DNA of 64,000 bases from Rhodothermales bacterium (GTDB lineage Bacteria > Bacteroidota > Rhodothermia > Rhodothermales > UBA10348), in the NCBI GenBank assembly GCA_024711125.1, contig JANJTM010000029.1, positions 99,559 to 163,558 on the forward strand, in the 5' to 3' direction. The translations under genes were made by a program, and so were the position numbers. The notes beneath the pieces are model-generated. The model ran no database searches and was not told where the DNA came from. It was given only the letters and a program-made list of their open reading frames with translations. Shown piece by piece: positions 9,381 through 17,805 of this stretch (position 1 is the stretch's first letter; every line of letters starts with the position of its first letter).

Positions 9381-10390
9381 CGGCGTTGGAAATACAGCGT
9401 GAGTCCGGCGGAATGGGATGCACCCGTCGACCAGGGCTCCTTCACGTAGGAATAGTCCAGGTCGACGGTCAACTCGGCGATTCGCTGGCTGATTCCGATT
9501 CCGGCAGCCGGGCGGGCCCCGCCGCCCCGCACGCGATCGAGACCCAATCGGACCTCGAGAATCTCCACCGGGCGACCCTCGAGTCCGAGCCGGAACCGAC
9601 CGTCGCGCAAGACGAGATCCTCCCGGTCCACGAACTCGACCGCCCTGTCACCGAGGAGCGAAACCGAGCGGCGTGAGGTCTCGACCGCCGAGAAGGCGGT
9701 CTCCCATTCGGCCAGCAGGCTCGCACGACCCGAGAACCATCGTTTCGCGACGCCCACGCGGATCCGGCGGGGGAAGTTGTCCCGGGTGGCCTTTCCGCCC
9801 TCCGCGTAGAGGCCCGACGTGTCCCAGTCGTACCGCGCGAGCAGGTCGTCCAGGACGAACCCCAGCCGCAGGGTGGGCGAAACGGCTACCGTCAGGCCCA
9901 GGTCGATGCCGATCGTGGACACCGGATCGAGGCCGTCATACAGGTCCGATCGGAAGGCCTGGAGCGAGATTCCGCCCGTGACGCGCTGCCCGAGACGCAG
10001 CCCGAACGCGAGGTAACCCGCATACTCTTCGGTCGAGAGCATACCGGTGTGGAAGCCGCTTCCGTCGCGCCCGTCAATCCCGGCGATCGCCGACCGCAGG
10101 AGACCGACGGCGAACCCGGCCCTGGCCTGCGGGGCGGAGAACTGGATGGACTGGTCCTCGCGATCGAACGGACGCGAGGCCGCGGAGAGCGAGAGGGCCT
10201 GTCCGGACGCGAACGGAGCAAGCGCCGGGTTGTAGAACGCCCCGGCGCGGTCGTCGGCCGCCAGCGCGTTGCCGAGCGACGGGCCCCGCACCCCGAGTCC
10301 GGAACGCACGAACGAACCCGCCTGCTGGGCGGCGACGGGCATCGCGACCGAGAGGACGGCCACGAGGAGGGCGAGCGAGCGACGGGTCAT
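9377..10390 (-). CDS. PorV/PorQ-like outer-membrane beta-barrel protein
   Basis: A 337-residue protein starting at the ATG at 10388-10390, chosen because it gives a signal peptide (MTRRSLALLVAVLSVAMPVA) and overlaps the upstream stop codon as ATGA. The mature N terminus carries the PorV-family pattern GPSLGNALAADD followed by FYNPALAPF. The remainder is rich in alternating beta strands, ending in SAGLTLYFQRR, an aromatic-containing barrel terminus. A longer in-frame reading upstream is antisense noise inside the neighbouring gene. It sits between a sorting-domain protein and a second PorV-like gene, so the pair may serve export or anchoring of that cargo. Confidence 0.75.
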   Translation of the reverse strand: MTRRSLALLVAVLSVAMPVAAQQAGSFVRSGLGVRGPSLGNALAADDRAGAFYNPALAPFASGQALSLSAASRPFDREDQSIQFSAPQARAGFAVGLLRSAIAGIDGRDGSGFHTGMLSTEEYAGYLAFGLRLGQRVTGGISLQAFRSDLYDGLDPVSTIGIDLGLTVAVSPTLRLGFVLDDLLARYDWDTSGLYAEGGKATRDNFPRRIRVGVAKRWFSGRASLLAEWETAFSAVETSRRSVSLLGDRAVEFVDREDLVLRDGRFRLGLEGRPVEILEVRLGLDRVRGGGARPAAGIGISQRIAELTVDLDYSYVKEPWSTGASHSAGLTLYFQRR

Positions 10391-11952
10391 TCGATCACCA
10401 GGATCTTGCCCCGTGCGGAGGCCCCCACGACACCCGAAACCTCGTAGAACACGACCCCGTTCGCGACGCGGGCTCCCCGGTCGTCGGTGCCGTCCCACGC
10501 GATCTCGCCCATGCCCACGTCCCGGCGCTCTTCCAGGCGGCGGACCAGGTTGTACGAAGAGTCGAAAATCCGGACCCCGACCGTGCCGGAGCGCACCGCG
10601 TCGAACTTGATCCGCACGACGCGATCGACGGACGGCGAGAACGGGTTGGGATAGGCGAACGTGTCGACGCGCGGCGCCCGCGCGTCGTCGACCGTCGGCC
10701 GCAGCGGGACGTCCACCCGGAAAACAGACCACGTGGCCCCCCAGTCGGTGCTTCGCGCGAGCCCGTCTTCGGTGCCGACCCAGAGCGCGCGACCATCGAA
10801 GTCCACGGAGTATACCGACGCGCCGAACCGCACGAACCGCCCGGGGTCGTCGCGGTCCACGAACGTCCGGACCGAGGTCCACGTGCGCCCGCCGTCCCGT
10901 GTAAGGAAGAGTCCCTCGTCGCCCGCGGCCCACACGGCTCCGGCCCCGAATGCGAAATCGTAAATGCGCTGACCCTGAAGCGTGTGTTCCCACGACGCCC
11001 CGCCGTCGCGCGTCACGGCGACGCCGAATTGTCCGCCGCCGCCGGCATCACCGGCATTCCAGGCCGCGACCCAGACCGGATTGCGGCCCGGCGCGGGCTC
11101 CTCCTCGATCGAGATGACCCAACTTCCGGGCAGACCGGCGGGGGCCGCGTCCACCCCGAACCGGCGCCAGGAAATCCCGCCGTCCAGGCTGCGGTTCACG
11201 CCGAGCGGCGTGCCCGCCCATACGACACCCTCCTCGTCCACCAGGACCGAGAACCCCATGTGGTTGAGCTCGCCGGTGCCCCCACGCTGCGGTTCGACCC
11301 GGAAATCGTACGTGCCGTCGGGCGATATCTCGTCCAGATCATCGGGCGGAAGCACCACGCGGCGCCACGTCAACCCGTCGTCGGCCGACCTGCGGATGCC
11401 GGACGCCCATCCCGCCACCCAGACGGTCTGCGTGCGGGGATCGAAGTCCACGTCGAAAGGCGGGCTTTGCTGCGGCACGATGACCGGCAGCGCGCCCAGA
11501 ACGTTGGCCCCGTACGTCTCGGTATCGTCTTCCGGACCGTCCAACTGCGGGAACCGGTATCCGAACGTGCGACCGCCGTCCTTCGACACGAGGAACCCGG
11601 CGGCCGTCTGCACGGCGTCTCCCTGCGACACATCGCTGCGGCCGAGGCCCACCCACATCACCGACCCCTCGATGTCGATGGAGTACATGCGGTTGGAGCT
11701 TCCGTACAGGCTGTCGGCGTCAGCGACCTGCCACGTGAAGCCCTCGTCGGTCGTCAGGCTCAGGTAGGGCCCGATCCACACCGAATCGCCCGCCGCGTGC
11801 ACGTTCGCGATGGAGTTGCCGAGGATTCCGAACGGGCTCGGAACCGGTCCGTCGAGCGACCAGCCCGACGGCTGGACCTGGCCCGTGGCGGCGAGCGGCC
11901 CGGCGGCGAGCAGTCCCGCCAGGAGCATCGGGTATCGCGCGATGGGCCTCAT
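10387..11952 (-). CDS. Secreted Asp-box beta-propeller protein with C-terminal sorting domain
   Basis: A 521-residue exported protein. The start at 11952 gives a signal peptide and an ATGA overlap with the lipoprotein gene before it. At least seven Asp-box motifs of the form SxDxGxTW are visible (for example TTDEGFTW, SADDGLTW, SLDGGISW, TRDGGRTW, STDWGATW), spaced as in a sialidase-like beta-propeller. No sialidase catalytic arginine triad was recognised, so binding rather than hydrolysis is the safer reading. The last 88 residues, from YPNPFSP at about residue 434, form the FlgD-Ig-like fold used as a type IX secretion sorting signal. The cassette implies surface display through the adjacent PorV-like proteins. 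Confidence 0.78.
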   Translation of the reverse strand: MRPIARYPMLLAGLLAAGPLAATGQVQPSGWSLDGPVPSPFGILGNSIANVHAAGDSVWIGPYLSLTTDEGFTWQVADADSLYGSSNRMYSIDIEGSVMWVGLGRSDVSQGDAVQTAAGFLVSKDGGRTFGYRFPQLDGPEDDTETYGANVLGALPVIVPQQSPPFDVDFDPRTQTVWVAGWASGIRRSADDGLTWRRVVLPPDDLDEISPDGTYDFRVEPQRGGTGELNHMGFSVLVDEEGVVWAGTPLGVNRSLDGGISWRRFGVDAAPAGLPGSWVISIEEEPAPGRNPVWVAAWNAGDAGGGGQFGVAVTRDGGASWEHTLQGQRIYDFAFGAGAVWAAGDEGLFLTRDGGRTWTSVRTFVDRDDPGRFVRFGASVYSVDFDGRALWVGTEDGLARSTDWGATWSVFRVDVPLRPTVDDARAPRVDTFAYPNPFSPSVDRVVRIKFDAVRSGTVGVRIFDSSYNLVRRLEERRDVGMGEIAWDGTDDRGARVANGVVFYEVSGVVGASARGKILVIE

Positions 11953-12782
11953 TCGATGACGATCGTCCGGACCACCGGCGCCGAAACGAGTCCGGAGCGG
12001 TCGACGGCGGTGAATTCGAAAGTGTTGACGCCCGGCGAGTTCGTGGCTTCGACCTGGAGCGTGAGCGTATAGCGGGAGTCGCCTGCGACCTGGTCGCCGG
12101 AAACCGCGCCGGCGTTGCACATTGCCTGGGAACCGTCGTCGCACAGCAGCAGGGTGGTGCGGCCGTTCACGACGGTCTGCACCCGGAGCACGTTCGCCGC
12201 GCCGTCCGGGTCATCGACCGCCGCGACGATGCGCACGACGACCGGGGGACTGCCCGCGGGCGGCCGGGCGACCCGGTCCGGCATGTCCACGGACCCGATC
12301 GACGGCGGATGACCCTCGGCCAGGAGATCTATCGCGCCGCGTGTCTCGTTTCCGAGCCTGCCCGCGCGGTCCGACGCATGGACGACGACGGTATACCGGC
12401 CGGTCACGGCAATCGGCAGGGACAGCTGGGTCGCCGCGCCGAATCGCCCGCCGGTCTGCACCGAAAGCCGACCGGACGCCACCGGGGCGGTATCCGCATC
12501 CGGCCCGCGGACGATCCACGATACGTCGGCGAGATCCCCGTCCGGATCCGATGCCTGTACCGAGAGGCTGAACGGCACGGTGACCATGCCGCCGGACACC
12601 GAGCCCTCCGGCAATTCCGACACCACCACGGACGGGGGATCGTAGCGGAGGTCCGACACCACCGGCCCGAAACCGGGTGATTCGGGGCCGGGCGCGGTGT
12701 CGCAACCCGCCAACAGGGCTGCACCTGTCGTCACGGCCACGACAACGGCGTGGCGGATACGTCCTCGGTTCCGTGGGTTCAT
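11949..12782 (-). CDS. Lipoprotein with Ig-like/cadherin-like domains
   Basis: A 277-residue lipoprotein. The start is the ATG at 12780-12782, which places a basic n-region and a hydrophobic stretch directly before the lipobox LLAGC (C27). The mature part has two or more beta-sandwich repeats marked by DPDGDLADVSW and DDPDGAANVLRV, resembling Ig- or cadherin-like modules that often bind calcium. Its last residues, VRTIVIE, resemble the end of the downstream sorting-domain protein (GKILVIE). It is first in the four-gene coupled cassette. Function is unknown; anchoring or partner binding for the propeller protein is an inference. Confidence 0.72.
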   Translation of the reverse strand: MNPRNRGRIRHAVVVAVTTGAALLAGCDTAPGPESPGFGPVVSDLRYDPPSVVVSELPEGSVSGGMVTVPFSLSVQASDPDGDLADVSWIVRGPDADTAPVASGRLSVQTGGRFGAATQLSLPIAVTGRYTVVVHASDRAGRLGNETRGAIDLLAEGHPPSIGSVDMPDRVARPPAGSPPVVVRIVAAVDDPDGAANVLRVQTVVNGRTTLLLCDDGSQAMCNAGAVSGDQVAGDSRYTLTLQVEATNSPGVNTFEFTAVDRSGLVSAPVVRTIVIE

Positions 12783-12894
12783 CCGTCGATCGGGCGAAGC
12801 GGCGTTTCGTTTCGTAGCGGTCGGTCGATCGGAGAACGGGGTCTTGAAGAGGGGCCGGTCGCCCATGGACACGCTCCGGGCTACGGGGTTCCCG

Positions 12895-14142
12895 TCAGAC
12901 CACCGAGAGCGGGCGCAGCGAGAAGCACAGCACGAAAATGACCATCGACGCGTAGGCCGCCCAGCGCCGCCCGGGCGTGAGCGGCTCCTGGTACAGGACG
13001 GGCGGATGCTCGACCCGCACCAGGAACACGATCAGAAGCGACCACACCAGCCAGCCCGAATACCCGAAACGGGCCACGGGCTCCCCTCCCAGAAGCGCCG
13101 ACGCGACGATCGCCACGAGCGCGACCGTTGCCCACCCGGTCCGAAGCACGTCCAGCTCGAGGATGCGCCACAGGTAGAAATAGAGCAGCGCCGAGAGACC
13201 GAGCCATGCGAAGGCCACGAAACGGAAGTCCGTCCCGACCAGGGTCTCCATTTCCCCGGCGAACCCGATGGCGCCCGACAGGAGCAGTACGAGCACGAAC
13301 GCGCGGGCGACCGTCCGGTGTCGCCGGGATCCCAGCAGCGCGTACAGGATGTGACCGCCGTCGAGCTGGCCGACCGGGAGCAGGTTGAGCGCGGTGAAGA
13401 AGAGCCCGAGCCACCCGGCGAAGAGAACCGGGTAGTGGTAGAGTTCCCACATGGGCGGAACGTGGTCGAACCCCTGCGAAAGCAGCCAGAACAGCGGCGT
13501 CTGGCCGAGGACGAGCGTGAAGCCTCCCTCCATACCCGGCTCCCGGAGCATGGTAGGCGGAAACGTGCCCGTGCGGCCGATCCACTCCTTGAGCGCCTCG
13601 TGGCCGGGGACGTCGAGCAGGTAGGTCGGCGGCTCGAGGGTCGCCAGCCCATAGACCGTCAGCCCGAGCGCCACGACGAAACCGGCCAGCGGACCCGCGG
13701 CCCCGATGTCGAACAGCGTGCGGAGCGACGGTATCTGCTGCCGGATGCGGATCACGGCCCCGAACGTGCCGATCCCGTTGAACGGAAACGGGATGTAGTA
13801 CGGAAGCGAAGTCCGCACCCGGTGGCGTCGCGCCGCGAAGTAGTGCCCGAACTCGTGCACCGTGAGGAAGAGCAGCAGCGAGCCCCCGAAACGCGCTCCG
13901 TCCAGCAGGTAGTCGACGCTGATGCGAAACGCGCCGAACTCCAGCCATCGGTCGGCCGCTTCGTAGAGCAGGAAACGGCCCGCCATGTCGGCCCCGGCGA
14001 GCGTCGTCGTGGCCAGCGTCAGCAGGAAGAGCGCTATGTGCAACCCGTACCGCTCACGGACGCCCGGAGCACGCGGGGGTCCGGTCCTCCTCCACGGAGC
14101 GCTCCATCCCGGGCGTGTCGAGGGTTCCACGTCAGGCGGCAT
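12895..14142 (-). CDS. Site-2 protease family membrane metalloprotease
   Basis: A 415-residue intramembrane zinc protease of the M50 type. The HEFGH zinc motif is at residues 96-100 and the third ligand is D261 in NLLPVGQLDGG. The order, with a long loop between the two motifs and several flanking transmembrane helices, matches the plant EGY1-like group rather than RseP, and no PDZ domain is seen. Such enzymes cleave membrane-bound regulators, for example anti-sigma factors; the substrate here is unknown. Its start overlaps the stop of the upstream aminotransferase by 11 bp, so the two are probably co-transcribed. Confidence 0.9.
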   Translation of the reverse strand: MPPDVEPSTRPGWSAPWRRTGPPRAPGVRERYGLHIALFLLTLATTTLAGADMAGRFLLYEAADRWLEFGAFRISVDYLLDGARFGGSLLLFLTVHEFGHYFAARRHRVRTSLPYYIPFPFNGIGTFGAVIRIRQQIPSLRTLFDIGAAGPLAGFVVALGLTVYGLATLEPPTYLLDVPGHEALKEWIGRTGTFPPTMLREPGMEGGFTLVLGQTPLFWLLSQGFDHVPPMWELYHYPVLFAGWLGLFFTALNLLPVGQLDGGHILYALLGSRRHRTVARAFVLVLLLSGAIGFAGEMETLVGTDFRFVAFAWLGLSALLYFYLWRILELDVLRTGWATVALVAIVASALLGGEPVARFGYSGWLVWSLLIVFLVRVEHPPVLYQEPLTPGRRWAAYASMVIFVLCFSLRPLSVV

Positions 14143-15337
14143 GCAGGTCGTTCACCGCGGCGACGAACCGGCGCATGCCCTCGGCAAGGTCGTCCATCGA
14201 GGACGCGTAGGAAATCCGGATTCCGTACGGATCCCCGAACGCGGAGCCCTGGACCAACGCGAGATCGTACTCCTCGAGCAGGTAGAAACAGAAATCGTCG
14301 GACGATTCGATCTTCCGCCCCGAGGATGACACCTTGCCGAACAATCCGGCAACCGACGGGAAGACATAGAACGCGCCGTCCGGGGTCGGGCAATCGATTC
14401 CGGGCAGCGCCTTCAACGCCGACAGCACGAAATCGCGTCGCTGGCGGAACGAGACGACCATCTCGTCGATGGGCCCGAGCCCCATCTCCAATGCCGCGAT
14501 TCCGGCGCGCTGGGAGATCGAACTGGGCGCCGAGGTGAACTGCGACTGGAGCGTCGCCACCGCCTTGACGATGGCGCGGTCGGCCGCCAGGTAACCCAAC
14601 CGCCACCCCGTCATCGCATAGGCCTTGGAAAACCCGTTCACCGTTACGGTCCGGTCCTTCATGCCATCGAGCGACGCCATCGAAAGGTGATCGATATCGA
14701 AGCGGATGTGTTCGTAAATCTCGTCCGACACGACGTACACGTGCGGATGCCGGCGCAGCACGTCGGCCAGCGCCCGAATCTGCTCCGGCGGGTAGACCCC
14801 GCCCGTCGGGTTCGACGGTGAACAGAGGATGAGCACGCGGGTCTTCGGCGTGATCGCGTCTTCCAGCTGCCGCGCGGTAAGCAGGTACCCCGACTCGACC
14901 GAAGTCGGAACCACGACCGGAACCGCGTCGGCGAAACGCGCCATTTCCGGGTAGCTTACCCAGTACGGTGCCGGGATGAGCACCTCGTCTCCGGGCCGAC
15001 ACAGCACCGAGATCGCCATCGCGACCGACTGCTTGGCGCCGTTTGAGACCACGATGTCCTCGGGCGCGTACTTGAGCCCGTTCTCCCGCTCGAACTTCTC
15101 GCAGATGGCGCGCCGAAGCGCCGGCATGCCCGCGTTGTCGGTATAGTGGGTGAACCCTTCGCGGATCGCGGTGATGGCCGCCTCGGCGACGACGGCCGGG
15201 GTGTCGAAGTCGGGCTCGCCGGCGCTCAGCTCGATGATCGGGCGGCCTTCGGCCTTCAGGGCCTTGGCGCGCGAGGTCATGGCCAGGGTGGCCGACGGCT
15301 TCATGGCCGTGATGCGGGGGGCGACGAGATGCTCCAT
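14132..15337 (-). CDS. Aspartate aminotransferase, class I fold
   Basis: A 401-residue PLP aminotransferase of the AspB/subgroup Ib type, probably converting aspartate and 2-oxoglutarate to oxaloacetate and glutamate, possibly also acting on prephenate. Key residues are visible: SPSNPTGG with the PLP-contacting N176, SDEIYEH with D205, the Schiff-base lysine K238 in NGFSKAYAMTGWRLGY, and the substrate-carboxylate arginine near the C terminus in YGIRISYA. A Trp-Val-Ser-Tyr loop (APYWVSYP) is typical of the Ib group. The gene lies between coaD and the site-2 protease gene on one strand. Substrate specificity cannot be settled by sequence reading alone. Confidence 0.9.
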   Translation of the reverse strand: MEHLVAPRITAMKPSATLAMTSRAKALKAEGRPIIELSAGEPDFDTPAVVAEAAITAIREGFTHYTDNAGMPALRRAICEKFERENGLKYAPEDIVVSNGAKQSVAMAISVLCRPGDEVLIPAPYWVSYPEMARFADAVPVVVPTSVESGYLLTARQLEDAITPKTRVLILCSPSNPTGGVYPPEQIRALADVLRRHPHVYVVSDEIYEHIRFDIDHLSMASLDGMKDRTVTVNGFSKAYAMTGWRLGYLAADRAIVKAVATLQSQFTSAPSSISQRAGIAALEMGLGPIDEMVVSFRQRRDFVLSALKALPGIDCPTPDGAFYVFPSVAGLFGKVSSSGRKIESSDDFCFYLLEEYDLALVQGSAFGDPYGIRISYASSMDDLAEGMRRFVAAVNDLHAA

Positions 15338-15370
15338 CGGGTCGGACGGGTGATCGGATACGGCGTGGGG

Positions 15371-15868
15371 TCAGGGTCGGCGTCCGGCGGCGAGTGCCGC
15401 GAGGACCGGGGAAGGAACGAACGAGGAGATGTCGCCCCCCCAGGCGTGGATTTCCCGCACGATGGAGGCGTGAACGGCCGCATGCTCCTCGGACGGAAGC
15501 AGGAAGACGGTTTCGTACCCGTCGTGAAGCCGCCGGTTGGCCTGCGCCATGCGCATCTCGTACTCGAAATCCCCGACCTGCCGGAGGCCGCGCACGACGG
15601 CGACGGCACCGCGGACACGGGCGAAGTCGGCCAGGAGACCCTCGAATGAAACGACCGAGACGTTCGGGAGGTCTCGGGTGCACTCCCGGACCAGGTCGCA
15701 GCGTCGATCGGCCGGAAGCAGGGGCTGCTTCGAGCGATTGACGGCAACGGCGACCTCGATCCGGTCGAACAGCGTCGAGGCGCGACGGGCGATGTCGAGA
15801 TGGCCCAGCGTGAACGGGTCGAAGGAGCCCGGAAACAACGCCAGTCGTTCAGTCACGGTGGTTTTCAA
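15371..15868 (-). CDS. coaD: Phosphopantetheine adenylyltransferase
   Basis: CoaD transfers AMP from ATP to 4'-phosphopantetheine in coenzyme A synthesis. The 165-residue protein has the nucleotidyltransferase start PGSFDPFTLGHLD, with the TxGH signature at residues 20-23, the RGLRQVGDFEYEMRMA signature near 93-108, and an SIVREIHAWGGD segment equivalent to the C-terminal ATP-binding loop. Length and motif order are normal. It is preceded 13 bp upstream by rsmD on the same strand, a common pairing in bacteria. Confidence 0.96.
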   Translation of the reverse strand: MKTTVTERLALFPGSFDPFTLGHLDIARRASTLFDRIEVAVAVNRSKQPLLPADRRCDLVRECTRDLPNVSVVSFEGLLADFARVRGAVAVVRGLRQVGDFEYEMRMAQANRRLHDGYETVFLLPSEEHAAVHASIVREIHAWGGDISSFVPSPVLAALAAGRRP

Positions 15869-15881
15869 CTGGGGAGCGGGT

Positions 15882-16436
15882 TCACCCGACTTCGTCGCCG
15901 GCGGCCGTTTCGAAGAGGGTCAAGGTTGTCCGACCGTAGGATCGGGACAGGACGAACCCCGCGGACGATTCGAAGGAAGTGCCCTGGTCATGCTCCAGGA
16001 CGAACAGGCCTCCCGGGCTCAGCAGCCGGAGGGCGCGGGCAGGGAGCGCCGCGAGATCCGGGAAGTCGTACGGAGGATCAGCCAATATAAGATCGAAGCC
16101 TCTGCCCCCGAACCGGCCGAGCCACGATCCGACATCCGACTGGACCACGACGCACGCGTCGTCGAGGCCGAGCCGTCTCGCGTTCTCTCGAAGCGTGCGC
16201 AGCGCCGACCGATCCCGCTCGACGAGTACCGCAGATCGCGCGCCCCGGCTCAGCGCTTCGAACGCGAGCGATCCCGATCCCGCAAACAGGTCCAGCACGT
16301 CGCAATCCTCCAGGTCGATCCGGCGCTCCACGAGGTGGAACAGCGCCTCGCGGGTTCGATCGGTGGTGGGTCTTACGACCCGACCCGCCGGCACCAGGAT
16401 CTCGCGGCGCTTGAGCGACCCGGCAATGATGCGCAT
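15882..16436 (-). CDS. rsmD: 16S rRNA (guanine966-N2)-methyltransferase
   Basis: RsmD methylates G966 of 16S rRNA during 30S assembly. The start MRIIAG at 16436 is the family's standard N terminus; upstream in-frame sequence is antisense-type junk overlapping the next gene. Motifs seen are RPTTDRTREALF, the SAM-binding LDLFAGSGSLAFEALSRGA, and the catalytic LADPPYD. The 184-residue length is usual. Only 2 bp separate it from the stop of the upstream gene, and coaD follows, so the cluster is probably one transcript. Confidence 0.95.
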   Translation of the reverse strand: MRIIAGSLKRREILVPAGRVVRPTTDRTREALFHLVERRIDLEDCDVLDLFAGSGSLAFEALSRGARSAVLVERDRSALRTLRENARRLGLDDACVVVQSDVGSWLGRFGGRGFDLILADPPYDFPDLAALPARALRLLSPGGLFVLEHDQGTSFESSAGFVLSRSYGRTTLTLFETAAGDEVG

Positions 16437-16438
16437 GG

Positions 16439-17122
16439 TCACCCCAGCAGCGCGGCGCCGACCGCGACGGTGTACGACTCCGCTCTGAACCCCTGGCGGC
16501 GACCATCGGCAACGAGGCCGACGAGGTTCTCCATCGCCGCGCCGAGCGCCGCCGGGTACCATGACCCGGCCGACTCCGGTGGCGGCAGGACCGATGTCCA
16601 TCCGTCGCCGAGTCCGGCGCGATGCAGCACCTCGGCTTCGGCCCGCGCGGCCGATACGACGAACGGCTCCGCGCCCGGAACGGCCTCGGCGAAACCCGCG
16701 AGGTCCTCGAGCACCGAGGCGCGGGTGACGGTCGCGAGGTACCGCGTCGGGCCGGATCCGGGGGGCAGGGGGTCTGCCGAAAGGACGGCCTCTTCCCCGG
16801 GGTCGAGCAGGCCGAGCAACTCGGCATCGCTGCGAAGCCCGGCCGGCGTGTCGGCACGGCTGACGAAGGAATGGACCAGGGGAGGACGGAACGCAAGCCG
16901 CACCGCGTTCACCCGCAGCCCCCGGACGGCCTCCCGGATCGACCGCACGACCTCGAGGCGCATCGCCGCCTCCCGCCCGACCCTCAGTGCGTCACGAAGC
17001 GGAAAACCGTAGGTCAGGCGACCGAGCGCGAGCGTCTCGATCCTCGGCGCTCCGATCCACAGGATCGCATACCGGAGCCCTTCGTCCGTGAAATCGAAAC
17101 CGACCCGAACGTCGTCCGTCAT
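16439..17122 (-). CDS. Uncharacterised protein with PilM/GspL-like N terminus
   Basis: A 227-residue soluble protein starting at the ATG at 17120-17122. I do not recognise a specific family. The opening VGFDFTDEGLRYAIL resembles the first beta hairpin of actin-like PilM or GspL proteins. The segments WTSVLPPPE and ALGAAMENLVGLV could correspond to later parts of that fold, but no full set of ATP-binding motifs is present. It lies between a small membrane protein gene 29 bp upstream and rsmD 2 bp downstream, so it is probably co-transcribed with both. The family assignment is weak; the coding call is strong because of the tight spacing and the start choice. Confidence 0.6.
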   Translation of the reverse strand: MTDDVRVGFDFTDEGLRYAILWIGAPRIETLALGRLTYGFPLRDALRVGREAAMRLEVVRSIREAVRGLRVNAVRLAFRPPLVHSFVSRADTPAGLRSDAELLGLLDPGEEAVLSADPLPPGSGPTRYLATVTRASVLEDLAGFAEAVPGAEPFVVSAARAEAEVLHRAGLGDGWTSVLPPPESAGSWYPAALGAAMENLVGLVADGRRQGFRAESYTVAVGAALLG

Positions 17123-17151
17123 GCCGACGTCCGCCGGGCATACCGGCGCAC

Positions 17152-17613
17152 TTACTGCCAGTTCGCCGCGTTGAGCAGCGTGATGTCCGGTTCGAGCGAG
17201 CCGATCTGGTCGTTCGAATCGGGGTCCTTCAGCAGGTAGATCTTGATGCGGGACGTGTCGTTCACGGCGTACTCGAACATCTTGCCCGTGCGGGGCGAGT
17301 GGATGAGCGAGTCGATCCGGTATCCGGCGCCCAGGATGCTGTCCCTGGAGGCGAGCATCAGGGAATCGCCCTTCGCGAAGATGAGAAGCGAGTCCAGGGT
17401 GGACGGGAAGCGGTTGTTGAGGCGCGAATACACGCCCAGGACCGTGCGCACGTTGTCCATCCGCTGGCGGGTCAGGACCGTCATTTCGCGCTTGCGCTCG
17501 ATGACTTCGTACGGCTCCGTGATCGAGACATAGAGTACGTACGACAGACCGACGATGACGACGGCCAGCACGAGCTGGATCGCCTTCCGGAGGAGCTGGC
17601 TGCTGGAAGCCAT
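17152..17613 (-). CDS. Small single-pass membrane protein, unknown
   Basis: A 153-residue protein starting at the ATG at 17611-17613. One transmembrane helix spans about residues 10-28 (LRKAIQLVLAVVIVGLSYVL). It is followed by a basic stretch and then an extracytoplasmic domain. The segment RMDNVRTVLGVYSRLNNRFP followed by STLDSLL has the spacing of a pseudopilin helix and loop (initial helix, then a proline and a short hydrophobic turn), though the prepilin peptidase site is absent. It precedes the PilM-like gene, so the pair may act together at the inner membrane. Function is unknown. Confidence 0.6.
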   Translation of the reverse strand: MASSSQLLRKAIQLVLAVVIVGLSYVLYVSITEPYEVIERKREMTVLTRQRMDNVRTVLGVYSRLNNRFPSTLDSLLIFAKGDSLMLASRDSILGAGYRIDSLIHSPRTGKMFEYAVNDTSRIKIYLLKDPDSNDQIGSLEPDITLLNAANWQ

Positions 17614-17805
17614 TGGTTGGAATCGGATGGGGTGAAACACGGCTGCCCGACCAGGCACGCCGGGGACAGGGCGCAAAAATACAGGGACCCCCCCCCAAAA
17701 GCAACGAGCGGAACCGTGTCGGACCGCTGTCCCCGCGCCTCCCAAAAACAATCGAGCCGGGACGGGCGTAATCATCGACCGCCACCGAGCCCACCGTCGC
17801 GCCGA

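Noticed and set aside
12697..14538. A 613-codon plus-strand frame across the site-2 protease region
   Set aside because: Arg/Glu-rich, motif-free, antisense to the HEFGH and LDG motifs of the real gene.
17688..17696. Run of nine C residues
   Set aside because: A homopolymer in a divergent intergenic space with no gene reading through it; most likely composition or sequencing noise, not phase variation.
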